Part shown: positions 32,919 to 44,134 of the stretch, piece after piece
How positions within the stretch are numbered: the first letter of the stretch is position 1
How the letters are laid out: each line of letters opens with the position of its first letter
NCBI RefSeq assembly: GCF_905404315.1
Contig: NC_066283.1
Coordinates: 5,146,001-5,210,000 of the forward strand
Origin: Leptidea sinapis
Lineage: Eukaryota > Arthropoda > Insecta > Lepidoptera > Pieridae
Reading direction: 5' to 3'
Length of the DNA: 64,000 nucleotides
Notes under the pieces: generated by a model
What the model was told of the DNA's origin: nothing
Seen by the model: the letters and a program-made list of their open reading frames with translations, nothing else
The model's database searches: none
Translations under genes and position numbers: made by a program

Positions 32919-33080
32919 CTAGGAAAGCCCCGCAGTTTCACTCGCGTAGATTTCAATTTCGTGGTAGTGGAAAGTCCACTAAGTTGGACTATAGACTTAT
33001 TTTGAACATAAAAGTTTTAGCACTTCGTTTTCTTAGTTTTTAATTACATCCTTTCAAAATATTAGATACACTCTTACATT
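32919..33080 (-). mobile_element. Helitron-like element (empty-site relative of 16.4 kb)
   Basis: The plus strand starts CTAGGAAAGCCCCGCAGTTT after A, with CACTAAGTTGGACTATAGAC showing the single TAA where the 16.4-kb copy has its MITE. The far end is not defined. Confidence 0.5.
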
Positions 33081-33309
33081 CAGATCTATATCACAGATAT
33101 CGATGCAAATATAAGCTTTTTTGCACAAAGTTTAGCTTAATTTATAGTGTTTATAATGTTCTCATAAATTGTAAAAGTAAAGAAAACATTGAGATAGTAT
33201 CCTCGCCAATGTACTGAATATTCTATATGAAAATACCTTAGACCTCCAACTAGATACCGCACTACCTAAGAACAATAAGAAGGCATAAAAGGCATTTATT
33301 TTCTCAAAA

Positions 33310-33850
33310 TTGATTCCTTTAGAATTCTTTTTGATGTCATTTCTAATAACTACTAGATACTACTACCGCTTCGGAAACAAATGGCGCTCTGAGAGAGAAG
33401 AAGCGGCGCAAGAAACTTTCCCAGCATTCTTTTTTTGCGCTCTTTTCAATACAAATATAGAATATTGTACAGTCATTTCTATCGCTATATTATAATCACC
33501 ATCTAGTCCCAGGCTGTCCGATCATTTAGATATTCAGCAGTGGAGTAATAGGATTTACGACAGAGCCATTTTTTTTTAATAAAACATTTAAATTTATTTA
33601 TAGATAACGCTTGAACAGTGGCTGGGACTTTATTATAGAAGTGTATACATTTATCCTTAAAGCTATTATGTATCTTATGAAGCCTACTAGAATTAGTTAC
33701 AAGCAATCTCTTATTTCTAGTGTTATAATAATGAATATCACTATTAAGAGCAAAAAGGTGACGAATTTTGTGAACATATATTAAATTTTCATAAATGTAC
33801 TGACAATGAACAGTCATAATATTTATTTCTTTGATTTTTTCTTTGAGAGA
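33310..33850 (-). pseudogene. CR1/jockey-like LINE-C, 3' end of ORF2 and 3' UTR
   Basis: The minus frame 33503-33817 encodes the C-terminus of a non-LTR reverse transcriptase protein: YIYENLIYVHKIRHLF, then LLVTNSSRLHKIHNSFK and the closing YYSTAEYLNDRTAWD just before the stop. The 3' UTR (33310-33502) contains CGCTCTGAGAGAGAAGAAGC and ends near the AATTCTAAAG complement. The polymerase domain is missing (5' truncation). The rest of the frame is still open over 104 codons, suggesting a fairly recent insertion. Inverted relative: 41309-41740. Confidence 0.75.
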
Positions 33851-34636
33851 CTGTCAATAGCTTTTTTATTACGGCAACTTAATAGAGTACATATTGTATA
33901 TTAACCGCCAAATTGAGGACAAGAATTTCAAAATGTACGTGATTATACAGCACAGATTAAATACAGGTCTGAATTTAATCTGGTAAAGACTTGATGTATT
34001 ACAACATTTGCGTAATCATTGCCGTGTTAACAGGTGGGTGCCGATTGAAATGTCCTTGCGATGAGGCAATGGTTGCTAGCGCAAAGCCTATCGTCAACAA
34101 TGACGTCACTTGTAAGTTTGCTTACAATCTAGATTATAATATTGGGTAATTTTGTTTTTCATATTGCACAAACAGCTGGCTAGAGATTTACGAATGTCAA
34201 AAGTTGTACATGTTACGTATAACCATCACTTTGGAAATTACAGACCCATTGTTTTTTTATATGATTTCTGTTGTCTATTAGAATTTGTAGATTAATACAT
34301 TACATATTGTAAAAAAAATCGTAAATCTAGATATTTTTACACGCTTTTTATTAGCTTCACCTGTATGTATGCTTGTTTGTAACCGACTCATATGGACGCG
34401 ATTTTGACCCACTTTAAACGGCCAGATTTCGTTCAAAGTTCGTAGATTTATCGAGGACCGATAACAAAACATTAAATTGATAAAATTATTCAATTTTTTT
34501 TTTGATGTATATTTTAAATTTCAACCATTATCTTTAACCGATTTATCTCATATGTATTAGGAAATTTTCGAATACCAAAGAGAATTTTTAATGCAACAAT
34601 GCAAATAATAGTTTATAAAAAAACATATTCTTTTAT

Positions 34637-34853
34637 TATACAAATGATTTAAGTCTTCTTTAGTGTTAATTCCGCCAATATTTGTTTTTAAAAACAATTC
34701 GACACGTGTTTCGCCTCTACACGAGGCATCCTCAAGACGTGTTTTCTCGCCAAAATCTGGCTTTTTGGCAAAAAATTTATACTAAAACACTAAGGAAGAC
34801 TTAAATCATTTGTATAATTATGGATTTCCGCAATATAACGCCTAATTCAATAA
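34637..34853 (+). mobile_element. hairpin retroelement (Penelope-like, inferred), copy 2
   Basis: 217-bp insertion flanked by the 12-bp duplication ATATTCTTTTAT (34625-34636, 34854-34865). It shares the AATTCCGCCAATATTTG and CACGTGTTTCGCCTCTAC segments with copy 1 and the full right end ATTATGGATTTCCGCAA...CTAATTCAATAA. The outer ~31 bases are inverted complements. On the minus strand the hammerhead core is present but reads TTGAGGA (34735-34729) in place of CTGANGA, which should inactivate it. Confidence 0.65.
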
Positions 34854-34865
34854 ATATTCTTTTAT

Positions 34866-35336
34866 ATAAATTATAAACCAAACTTAAAAGTATTTTTAAA
34901 TATTTTTATATAATATATTTTCTATTTTTTAGTTCGCTTTTCTATAAAAAGCGTGTTTTTTAGTTTTATATATCTACCATTTATTTAACAACAATATTTA
35001 CACCTTAAAACGAACCCAAAAATTATAGTATTTTTTTTTTTTAATTTTATCTATCTTACGATCCCAGATCAAGTTCGAGAAGCAAAGGAATTCAAAAATG
35101 TAACCGTACACTAGGTACAGACAACAGAAGAATGCTTTGACCTTTTGTCAAATATAACAGATTGTGTAAACGTCATGTCAATAGAATTCCTCACATTGTC
35201 ATTTGAGTGGCAGCTGTGTCTATGTCAATTGTCAAATAGTATTATTTCAAGTTCATTTACCTTTTACCACTACCAGTGCATATAATTTTATACTTTAGAG
35301 TATAGGGTAAAGTGATTATTACCTAGGTGTAGGTTT
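34866..35336. other. AT-rich, nothing recognised
   Basis: No coding or repeat signal seen. Confidence 0.35.
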
Positions 35337-35602
35337 TACCAGTGGGAGGCTCCTTTAGGCTAGATTATGGGTACCACAACGGCGCCTTTTTCTGCCGTGA
35401 AGCAGTAATGTGTAAGCATTATTGTGTTTCGTTCTGAAGGGCGCCGTAGCTAGTGAAATTACTGGGCAAATGAGAGTTAACATCTTATGTTTGAGGTGAC
35501 GAGCGCAATTGTAGCGCCGCTCAGAGTTTTTGGGTTTTTCAAAAATTCTGAGCAGCACTGCATTGTAATGGGTAGGGCGTATCAATTACCATCAGCTGAA
35601 CA
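35337..35602 (-). repeat. RepA, 5'-truncated
   Basis: Starts TACCAGTGGGAGGCTCCTTT and ends at ATTACCATCAGCTGAA; the first ~25 bases of the element are lost. Confidence 0.75.
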
Positions 35603-37264
35603 ACTGATAAAAATCTGTTTGCATGGAAGTATATCTACCTTTTGTATAAATAGATCTTCGTATTTTCGAGCCCTTTGATACTAGAAAGCTGAAAACCATT
35701 TTAACTTATGATGTCCTCAGCTGACTTATCGAACACAATCGATTAAATCAAGCTTTTATGATTTAGATAACTGACGTCTCACATATATCGTTACCGGGAC
35801 TAACTCACACGTCATAACAAAAACCTCTTGGATACTTACTTCTTGTAGTTCCAAAATATGTAAAAAACAGAAAAAATTTAAGTTCAAAACTTTCACCCTC
35901 CAACCTTTCTGATAGTGAGTACATAATATCTGTAGAATCTGTTTAATCTAAAAAGTACTTTCCACGAAAATACTGTTATATATACCTATATATACATTGT
36001 TCCCAGACTTTATAAAAAAAATACGGTGAAATGACCTTGAACTGACAATCATCTCGTTACATTTAGGTAACTACCGAAAAAATCACAAGTCCCAAGTTTG
36101 CTGCACCATCGATAGCAACGTAAAACATATTTATAAATAGAAAAAAATATACAAAATGTTTATGGTATTACAATATTATGTTGTTTGATATAAGCATAAG
36201 AGTGACATGATTGCCTGATGTTAGGAAGCAATTATTAATACAAGTTTATAAATATTTATCAATGCATTCACAGCTTAAAACTACTCGTTATAAAACTGGA
36301 ATTACGCAATACCTACCAGCTCTCAAGCACCAGGCAGGTACCGAGATCCTCATTAGTGTAATTTACGGTGGATAAGCACAGAGTGTTATCCCTCTCGGAT
36401 TTATAGAAACGGAGTGAGCCAGCGCTATTGTATTCAACGTTTGTCTATGGTTCTACGAGAGTAAAATCAAAAGAGTTTTTAAACAAAGAGTCTGAATGCT
36501 GTAAGTACGTCTCGCTTTTTGATTTGAAATTATAATTTGTATGTCATTGACTTGAGTCGCATTTTTGTTATTATAATGCGTAAGTGACGATAATATCTAT
36601 ATCCCTGGGTTTTATTATTGTGTATTGGCTTTTTTAATGTTTTTTTTTTAGTGTAGCTTCTTGATATCTTAGACAACCAGTAAAATATTGATCATGTATA
36701 AAATAAAAACATTAACATAATATCTTTACGTCATTATTCACGTCTACAAATCTACTTAACTACTCTAAATGTTTCTTTTCTTTGTATTATTTTAATGTTG
36801 TTTCTTATTTTATTTATTTATATGTATAAAGAAACTTACAGCTATTTATATTATCTACATAAACGATAGATATTACACTAGCCAAAATAGTTTCTAATGA
36901 TGCTTATTACATAGTGAAGTTTTAAGACTTATTAAAAATAATTACAAAAAAAAATAAAAAAGTTTAAAGAGCCAATTAATTCACTGGTACAAATATAACT
37001 TTTAGGTACCAATTTTTTTAACAAAATTAAGTAAGTAAAAGTAAGTTTAAAGTATATTTTCATACAAGGCAACTAAATAACATTTTTTTTACGAATCTTA
37101 TGTTGTTGTTAGGTTGTTTGACGATAGAGTTTTGAGGAAAAACATTCGAATTGAGTACCGCTTTCTATTTCATCGTCTTGGTTGATATGGTTTTTGCGTT
37201 ACTCGTTATATCACTTGTCATTATAGCAGACTTTACAATGAATACGTTCGATATTGTATTAGTT
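35603..37264. other. low-repeat stretch; one exon-like edge
   Basis: Mostly AT-rich single-copy-like sequence. A strong donor-like GAATGCT|GTAAGTACG occurs at about 36498-36506 with GC-richer sequence before it (36320-36480), but no coding frame supports an exon. Confidence 0.25.
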
Positions 37265-37398
37265 ATTTATGCAACTGTTGTGTAATAAGGGGTATTAAAA
37301 CACGAATGTGGATTTATCTCACGAGGCGAAGCCGAGTGTGATAATAGTATCACATGAGTGTTTTAATACCTAATTATCAATAGTTGCATACAAGACTT
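37265..37398. repeat. palindromic flank of element J, copy 2
   Basis: ATGCAACTGTTGTGTAATAA and TAATTATCAATAGTTGCAT enclose GTATTAAAACAC and GTGTTTTAATACC. The centre carries an extra segment with CACGAGGCGAAGCCGAGTG absent from copy 1. Confidence 0.5.
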
Positions 37399-37990
37399 TA
37401 TCTACACCCATAATATGAATCCTCTAAAAGATTCTGAAACAGTTAGCTTACTGCTAACATTAAAACAGTTAGTCCTAGTAGTAACCTTATATCATCCATT
37501 ACTGATTATATACAAATAAACTAAGTATTAATGAAAGAATTATTTATTTTAGTAGTAATTTACATTTTGTATAGTGCAATAATTAAGATTCATTTGAATA
37601 TTATGTTCTTTTGGAAATTAATCGCTCATTTTTTGTAAACAAAACAATAAAAATATCGAAGGAAAATGGCGGGGATTCGAATAACATACTTTTTTTTTAC
37701 GGTGCGCGACGTTCTGGTAGTGTGGAACGCGCATAAACCAAAATGTTCTTTTTTTGAAATTCATACAGATGCCATGCATCGGGCAATAAGAATGTGGCTG
37801 TCTGTTAAAACTCTTTGAGCATGAAGGGAATTAAAAAAAATAGGAGTGTTGTTATGAAATTCAGTACAACATTACAACACTCTTTTGGGTGATGTAATGG
37901 TTATTAGAACATTGGGTGTTTTAATGTTGGCAATAAGCTAACTGTTTCAGATTCTTTAATAGACGATTTATAGCATGGGTGTAGATAAAC
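37399..37990. mobile_element. fold-back element J, copy 2 (inverted to copy 1)
   Basis: Starts TTTATCTACACCCATAATAT and ends GCATGGGTGTAGATAAA. It aligns end to end with the complement of 24288-24893, including ATGGCGGGGATTCGAATAAC and the GCGCGACGTT patch. Confidence 0.65.
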
Positions 37991-38129
37991 ATATAAATAT
38001 ATATGTATATATATTCCCCGACAAACAAACTTAAAGATAAAAATCATAAAAAGGTGTAAAGCAATTAGGTTATTGAAGAATTTGTTAAACTAAACCACAA
38101 AATAAATAAAATCACTCGCTACGTGAATG

Positions 38130-38247
38130 AGTTGTATCTAATACAATTATCATCTTTTTATTTAGAACGGACAAAGTCAGTCTGGTCAGCCAACAAAATC
38201 ACACGAAATATATTTCTGCATTCGGAGCAGCATTCCAATTTTGAAGT
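38130..38247 (+). repeat. 118-bp direct repeat, copy 1
   Basis: Nearly identical (about one difference) to 40617-40734: TGTATCTAATACAATTATCA through GAACGGACAAAGTCAGTCTG to CGGAGCAGCATTCCA. The two copies bracket the mariner at 39.2-40.3 kb. A 103-codon frame runs through this copy and then reads a KKGQEKARKICQERHKWRSA stretch like a LINE reverse transcriptase tail. Confidence 0.75.
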
Positions 38248-38649
38248 GTATAACACAATGTATGAAAGAAAGTTGAAAAAGAAAGGACAAGAAAAAGCCA
38301 GGAAGATATGTCAGGAACGTCACAAATGGAGGTCTGCGCCATTTGCTTATATTATATATTATGTATTTATAAATATGAATGTTAGTTTGTTTGTTACGCT
38401 TTTAGGCCGGAGCTATGGACCGATGGATTTGTGAAAAACTTAAATTCACGTCGATAAGCTATAACTATACCAAGTAGGCTTAGTTTGTCATACTTCCTCA
38501 AAATAGGATTAATATAATATGTTGGGAACGGAAGCGAAAACGGCAATAGGACATGAGATTATATTCAATTAAAAACTTGCATAAAAATAACAAAAAAATC
38601 ATTAGCTTGTATTTTATATATATTATGCAAATAACTGAAAACAAAATTT

Positions 38650-38810
38650 TTTGAACGATGCGTGACCTCTCGCGTTCCGTGCGAGCGCTCTTTCCTTTCG
38701 AGTCCCGCATCATCAATAAAAAAAAATCATTTTTATTTGTGTAATTAATCCCAGAAGTCAGGGTTATCTAAATCTACTTTAAAAACATAACAAACTGTTT
38801 ACATATATTA
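38650..38810 (-). repeat. SINE fragment, GATGCGGGAC family
   Basis: GAACGATGCGTGACCTCTCG, GTGCGAGCGCTCTT and AATTAATCCCAGAAGTCAG, with internal rearrangement. Confidence 0.5.
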
Positions 38811-39244
38811 TATTTATTCCTATGGGAGAAGGCATGTTTGTATGTAATTGATAATGGTTATTTTATGGGTACGAAGCCCTCGCTACAAACCAGACTCTCA
38901 CTCGCTCTTGATATATTTTGTTTTGATTTGTATTCTGTCATTGAGCTGTGATAATGTTATACAATATATTATAAATATTAAATTAATCGTAATTATAAGT
39001 ATACCATTCTAAAATGCTAACAGACCATTAATTATCATTCGTTATCTGTTCGTTAATGGAGTGACAGTAATGTGGTAGTTAGTATTGGTCATCGACCATC
39101 TCTAATCAGAATGCAAGTGTTGTTGACAGGAAGTGCGTTATTACTCTGTGGCCGAGATTCGGTGATGTTGGTTCATAGACCAAGTATAGTAACTAGACAT
39201 CGGTTTAGCGTGGCCAACATGAGGCAGATAATAACCTATATATA

Positions 39245-40291
39245 TTAGGTCCTTACATATGAAATTGGCGTATTTCGTACTGGCCACTTTAATCACGATG
39301 TTCTTCTCTTTGGTAAGGAATTCCAAATTCAAATATGTACAGCTATTTACTCATGTATTTGTGCTTCGATGACCGTCATTCATTTGTTTTTTTCTGTTTG
39401 CGTCAGTCATTTTACAAAATGGAAAACTAAAAGTATCGCATTATTTACGAGTACGAGTTCCGCCGTGGCACTAGTGCTGCGAAACGACTCGAAGGGTGAA
39501 TGATGTGTATGGCGGTCATGTTGCAAAAGAAAACACAGTTCGTTTTTGGTTCCAACGTTTTCGTTCTGGAAATTTCGATCTACAGAACAAGCCCCGTGGA
39601 CGGCCTGAGACCCAAGTTGATAATGAAGTATTGAAGGCTATTGTGGAAGCGGATCCATCGCAAACCACGTCCGAGTTAGCTGCAGGCTGCGGTGTTAGTG
39701 ATAAAACTGTTTTAATTCACTTGAAGCAAATTGGGAAGATTAAAAAACTTGAAAGGTGGGTACCTCACGAATTGACTGAAGCAAACCGGCAAACGCGCGT
39801 CGACTGCTGCGTTACATTACTGAACCGGCACAATAATGAAGGTATTTTAAACCGAATCATTACCTGTGATGAAAAATGGATTCTTTACGATAATCGGAAG
39901 CGCTCAGCGCAATGGTTGGATCCTCGCCAGCCAGCCAAATCCTGCCCCAAGCGAAAATTAACCCCAAAAAAGTTACTTGTAAGCGTTTGGTGGACTAGTG
40001 CCGGTATTGTTCATTGCAGTTTTCTCAAATTTGGCCAGACTATTACGGCTGATGTCTATTGTCAGCAATTGCAAACCATGATGGAAAAGCTAGCGGCTAA
40101 ACAACCTAGGCTGGTCAATCGCTCCACGCCACTGCTACTTCACGACAACGCTAGACCACACACTGCACAACAGACGGCTACCAAATTAGAAGAGCTTCAA
40201 TTGGAATGTCTAAGACATCCTCCGTACTACCCGGACCTTGCTCCAACAGATTACCATTTTTTCGAAATTTGGACAACTTCTAGTCAATGTC
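39245..40291 (+). mobile_element. mariner transposon, 3'-truncated
   Basis: The left end starts TTAGGTCCTTACATATGAAA directly after TA (39243-39244), as expected for a mariner terminal repeat and TA target. The transposase reading frame follows; the right terminal repeat is missing and is replaced at about 40292 by Helitron sequence. Confidence 0.65.
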
Positions 40292-40299
40292 TTCAATAA
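39418..40299 (+). pseudogene. mariner transposase, broken N-terminus and C-terminus
   Basis: Mariner transposases cut at TA through an N-terminal HTH and a D,D34D catalytic domain. The original start ATG at 39418 is followed by a stop after three codons and a frameshift near 39490, leaving YRIIYEYEFRRGTSAAKR-like sequence in pieces. The open frame 39496-40299 has 267 codons: FWFQRFRSGNFDL, EADPSQTTSELAAGCGVSDK (second HTH), the linker WVPHEL (residues 88-93), and the catalytic aspartates D125 (CDEKW), D217 (LLHDNARPH) and D252 (APTDYHFF). D217 and D252 are exactly 34 residues apart. The C-terminal ~80 residues are lost at the Helitron junction. A complete mariner transposase is about 345 residues, so this one is inactive despite its intact triad. 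Confidence 0.85.
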
Positions 40300-40501
40300 A
40301 TTCTCTCATAGAAAATATGTCCACACAAAACAAATGTTGAAAATAAAAATAATTATGGGTGCCAAATCGAAATTAAAACTATCCTATCTCTCAAGTTGGA
40401 CTAAACTGCACTCCATGAAGTAATCCCCATTAAAATCCATTCATTAGTTTAGGAGTCCATCGCGGACAAACAACGTGACACGTAATTTATTTATATTAAG
40501 A
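40292..40501 (-). mobile_element. Helitron fragment fused to mariner
   Basis: The minus strand starts A|TC (40501-40500) with TTAATATAAATAAATTACGT and runs through GTTTGTCCGCGATGGACTCC to a TTTTCTATGAGAGAATTTAT segment, as in 22142-22330. The remaining 3' half and CTAG end are missing at the junction with the mariner. Confidence 0.65.
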
Positions 40502-40534
40502 TATGTAATAGCATGGAACATGAAATGTCGCAGG

Positions 40535-40600
40535 TTCGAGTCCCGCATCGTTCATAAAATTTTGTTTTCAGTTTTATTTGTGTAATCAACCAAATTTGCA
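40535..40600 (+). repeat. SINE fragment with B box
   Basis: CGCAGGTTCGAGTCCCGCAT and TTTTATTTGTGTAATCAA match the GATGCGGGAC SINE. Confidence 0.55.
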
Positions 40601-40616
40601 AATAAAAACAAACAAA

Positions 40617-40734
40617 ATGTATCTAATACAATTATCATCTTTTTATTTAGAACGGACAAAGTCAGTCTGGTCAGCCAACAAAATCACACGAAATATATTT
40701 CTGCATTCGGAGCAGCATTCCATTTTTGAAGTAG
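40617..40734 (+). repeat. 118-bp direct repeat, copy 2
   Basis: See 38130-38247. After the shared part the sequences diverge at once. Confidence 0.75.
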
Positions 40735-41031
40735 CGGTATTTAACGGTTATCTAGACTAACATGGACTCATGTACCATAGATTGTCTGTAATGCTTATTG
40801 ACTTGTTTTATTTGATTTTCCACACCCTTTGACCCTTATTTTGTTTGACATTTTAAATATTATTTTATGTAATACCTTTGGTATCCGAATCCTGAATTTA
40901 CCTATATTCCAGTTGGAGGCTTTTTTGTACAGGGCCGGATTTAGGTGAAGGGCAACCGGGGCAAAAACCCTGGGGCCTCCATAAAAGAGGGGCCCCACAA
41001 TAGACTTCGGAAAAACATTTCTAATTCAGGC

Positions 41032-41220
41032 TACCAGTGGGTTCCTTTGCACAGGATGTTGGCTAGATTATTGGTACCACAATGGCGCCTATTTCTGACG
41101 TGAAGCAGTAATTTGTAAGCATTATTGTGTTTCAGTCGGAAGGGCGCCCTAACTAGTGAAATTACTGGGCAAATGAGACTTAACATCTTATGTTTCAAGG
41201 TGACGAGTGCAATTGTAGTG
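41032..41220 (-). repeat. RepA, 5' half missing
   Basis: TACCAGTGGGTTCCTTTGCA to GACGAGTGCAATTGTAGTG; ends abruptly there. Confidence 0.75.
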
Positions 41221-41308
41221 ATAGTCACAAACTTCAACTCGTACTTCTAAGTACGTACAACTAAGTACTTTTAATTTCGGTCGCAAGACGAAGCTATAAT
41301 AATATAAT

Positions 41309-41740
41309 AAGGGATTGCTTGTAACTAATTCTAGTAGGCTTCATAAGATACATAATAGCTTTAAGGGTAAAAATGTACACTTCTATAATAAAGTCCCAGT
41401 CACTGTTCAGGCATTATCTATAAATAAATTTAAATGTTTTATTAAAAAATGGCTCTGTCGTAAATCCTTTTACTCCACTACTGAATATCTAAATGATCGG
41501 ACAGCCTGGGACTAGTTTGTGATTATTTTATAGCGGTAGAAATGACTGTACAATATTGTATATTTTTATTGAAAAGAGCGCAAAAAAATAATTCTGGGAG
41601 TGTTTCTTGCGCTGCTTCTTCTCTCTCAGAGCGCCATTTGTTTCCGAAGCGGTAGTAGTATCTAGTAGTTATTAGAAATAACATCAAAAAGAATTCTAAA
41701 GGAAACAATTTTGAGAAAATAAATGCCTTTTATGCCTTTT
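41309..41740 (+). pseudogene. CR1/jockey-like LINE-C 3' end
   Basis: The frame 41315-41515 reads LVTNSSRLHKIHNSFKGK, then VPVTVQALSINKFKCFIKKW and ends TEYLNDRTAWD. It is followed by the 3' UTR with GCGCCATTTGTTTCCGAAGC. Same family as 33310-33850 but opposite strand and shorter. Reverse transcriptase domain absent. Confidence 0.75.
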
Positions 41741-41929
41741 ATACATATCGGCTCTGATTAGTCTCTGTAAAAGGCGCTACGGAAATAGTTAACTTTAGGC
41801 TTAGCTTTAGAACTTTTAAGCCAAAAACTTGAAATTGTTTCGAGGTTAGTCCAGCGCGACGCACTCGACAAAATTTATTTATTATACTGCCAACGTTCCA
41901 AAAAATGTTAATAATGTGACTTCTAATAA

Positions 41930-42135
41930 TCTGCATGTGTGGCGGTCCTCTACAGTGCGGTTTTCAAGGAGCTTTCTTCCACGTACTACAAAGCTGTGGA
42001 ATGAGCTTCCTTGTGCGGTGCTACCGGGACGATACGACATGGGCACTTTCAAAAAAAGCACGTACACTTTCCTCAAAGGCCGGCAACGCTCTTGTGATTC
42101 CTCTGGTGTTGCAAGTTAATGTGGGCGGCGGTATA
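41930..42135 (+). pseudogene. jockey-like LINE 3' fragment
   Basis: VWRSSTVRFSRSFLPRTTKL, then WNELPCAVLPGRYDMGTFKK and FLKGRQRSCDSSGVAS in one open frame (41916-42119). Both ends are truncated. Confidence 0.7.
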
Positions 42136-42374
42136 ATATATTCCGAAGCAATAAAAATTAAACTAAATAGAATAATATGTTATTACGGTACTCTATAGCT
42201 ATTAGGGATATATGCGTATCAAAAAACCATCGTAATTTGTGGCCATTTATAACGTACACCGTAAATTATTACAGTTCGATCTGCAAAATGACTTAAACAC
42301 ACGCAATGACTATAAAGGCACACGCCGAAGTATTTTACCGGGTTCCGTACCTGTGTTTTTTAGTAATAAGAATG

Positions 42375-42671
42375 AGGGACGAGACGAGCAGGACGTTCAG
42401 CTGATGGTAATTGATACGCCCTGCCCATTACAATGAAGTGCCGCACAGGATTCTTGAAAAACCCAAAAATTCTGAGTGGCACCACAATTGCGCTCGTCAT
42501 CTTGAGACATAAGACGTTAAATCTCATTTGCCTAGTAATTTCACTAGCTAGTGCGCCCTTCAGACCGAAACACAATAATGCTTAAACAATGCTGCTTCTC
42601 GGCAGAAATAGGCGCCGTTGTGGTACCCATAATCTAGCCGGCATCCTGTGCAAAGCAGCCTCCCACTGGTA
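42375..42671 (+). repeat. RepA, full length
   Basis: GAGGGACGAGACGAGCAGGA to CCTCCCACTGGTA. Confidence 0.85.
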
Positions 42672-43024
42672 AGAAGGAACCCTTCACCTTCACTACATTA
42701 TTACTCGTCTGTCCGTCTGTTAAGACCGTTTTAAAGACTCCTCACACGAAGGGTAAGTAACAGTAAACCTATTACTTACTAAGACATAAATTATCTGAAG
42801 TGGTTTTGGGGATTTCGACACTCCTAACCACTTAATGATATAACATGAGATTTTTCTTATTCCTCCCCCCCGAATATGAGATTCAAAACTCATATTTTTT
42901 ACGAAAATACGTTATCATGTGCTTAGATTTGCTGACTGCGATAGGCTTATTTTATAAAATTGCGTGCGTTTTGTACCAATGTCAGAAGTGAAACTTCATT
43001 GGCAAACTAATTTTTAAATCTCAT
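42672..43024. other. unassigned
   Basis: No coding or repeat signal recognised. Confidence 0.35.
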
Positions 43025-43260
43025 TTACTAATCTCAAAATTTTTGTATGATGCGGAACTCGAACCTGCGACCTCTCGTGTTCCGTCCGAGCGCTCTTACC
43101 ACTGAGCCAAGCGTAGGAGTGCCACATGGTTCGTAAATCTTGTTATGTGTAGTACGAAACCCGAACCCGAAAAATTTTAGTTACAAATTATTTTCTATAA
43201 TTAATCCCATAAGTGAGGGATTTACTTTAAAAATAATAAACTGTTTAAAAGTATAATCTA
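43025..43260 (-). mobile_element. tRNA-derived SINE with good A and B boxes
   Basis: The minus strand carries TTGGCTCAGTGGTAAGAGCG (A box) and GCAGGTTCGAGTTCCGCATC (B box), 33 bases apart. The body ends with the CCTCACTTATGGGATTAATT segment. The tRNA-like part is well kept but the 3' strand of the acceptor stem is not. Confidence 0.65.
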
Positions 43261-43579
43261 ATCATCATGACGCCCAGCAACTTTAGCTCCATTAAAATCT
43301 ATATCCTTCAAACCCCGGATGTCCGATCCCGAATTCGGTTCCACGTAGCCGAATATTACACACAATTGATTTGTGTTCAGCATGGACGCACAAGACATTC
43401 GTATGTTCTGTGATTCCGCGTGACAAATTAATTTACACTACCGTAGTTAATGACAGTCAAGTGTGAAACTTACTTACTCGGTTTGCGTAATTTAGTAAAT
43501 CTTTTTATAACAAATAAAAAGACTTACCTATGATCTTTTATTAATTACAAACAGACAACATTAATATGTACACAAATAA

Positions 43580-43777
43580 TCTATATATGTATATATAATA
43601 AAAATGGTCTTTGTTTGAGACTCTTTCACACTTAAACCACTGATCGTAACGACATGAAACTACCAACATTCGATGCAATTTATCCTAGATGGTTTATTTC
43701 CTTTTTTGAATTCCAACGTTCCTTCATAATTTATTTCCTTTTAAAATTCGCCGAGCGAAGTGGGCGGGAACGGCTAG
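43580..43777 (+). mobile_element. 198-bp Helitron-like element with clean ends
   Basis: A|TC at 43579-43581 and GGCTAG|T at 43777. Interior ATGGTCTTTGTTTGAG and ACATGAAACTACCAACATTC is shared with 6272-6483. Confidence 0.65.
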
Positions 43778-44056
43778 TAGTAAATAAATACAAAATTTAC
43801 TATTATTAACTAATACATTAACATCCAATCCATCCAATTCATCTCAGCTTTTTTGAAGTTATAGTAAATGCTAAAAAATATAGTTAATTTCGAGATTCAT
43901 AAATCATAAGTATGTATAATTTATTTGTGCTAAGCAACGGTGCTGAGTGAATAAATGATTTTTGAACTTAAATTTATTTATTTACTAACTAAGCCATGCC
44001 CACAAAATGTTTACGACTAAAAACAACAGAACTAAGCGGTCAATGTTCCAATCCAA

Positions 44057-44134
44057 TAGTGGAACCCTTGGAAGGTGAAGTAAAAATAGGGACTATAATA
44101 AATTTCTATTTATTATAGTCCAAGGGTTCCACTA
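44057..44134. repeat. two-step hairpin
   Basis: Outer arms TAGTGGAACCCTTGG (44057-44071) and CCAAGGGTTCCACTA (44120-44134); inner arms GGACTATAATAAA (44090-44102) and TTTATTATAGTCC (44109-44121). Both pair perfectly, with an 18-base one-sided bulge. Confidence 0.75.

Noticed and set aside
37310..37350. another hammerhead core (GAGGCGAAG)
   Set aside because: Lacks GAAA and CUGANGA in order; it is just a GC-rich patch in the palindrome beside element J.
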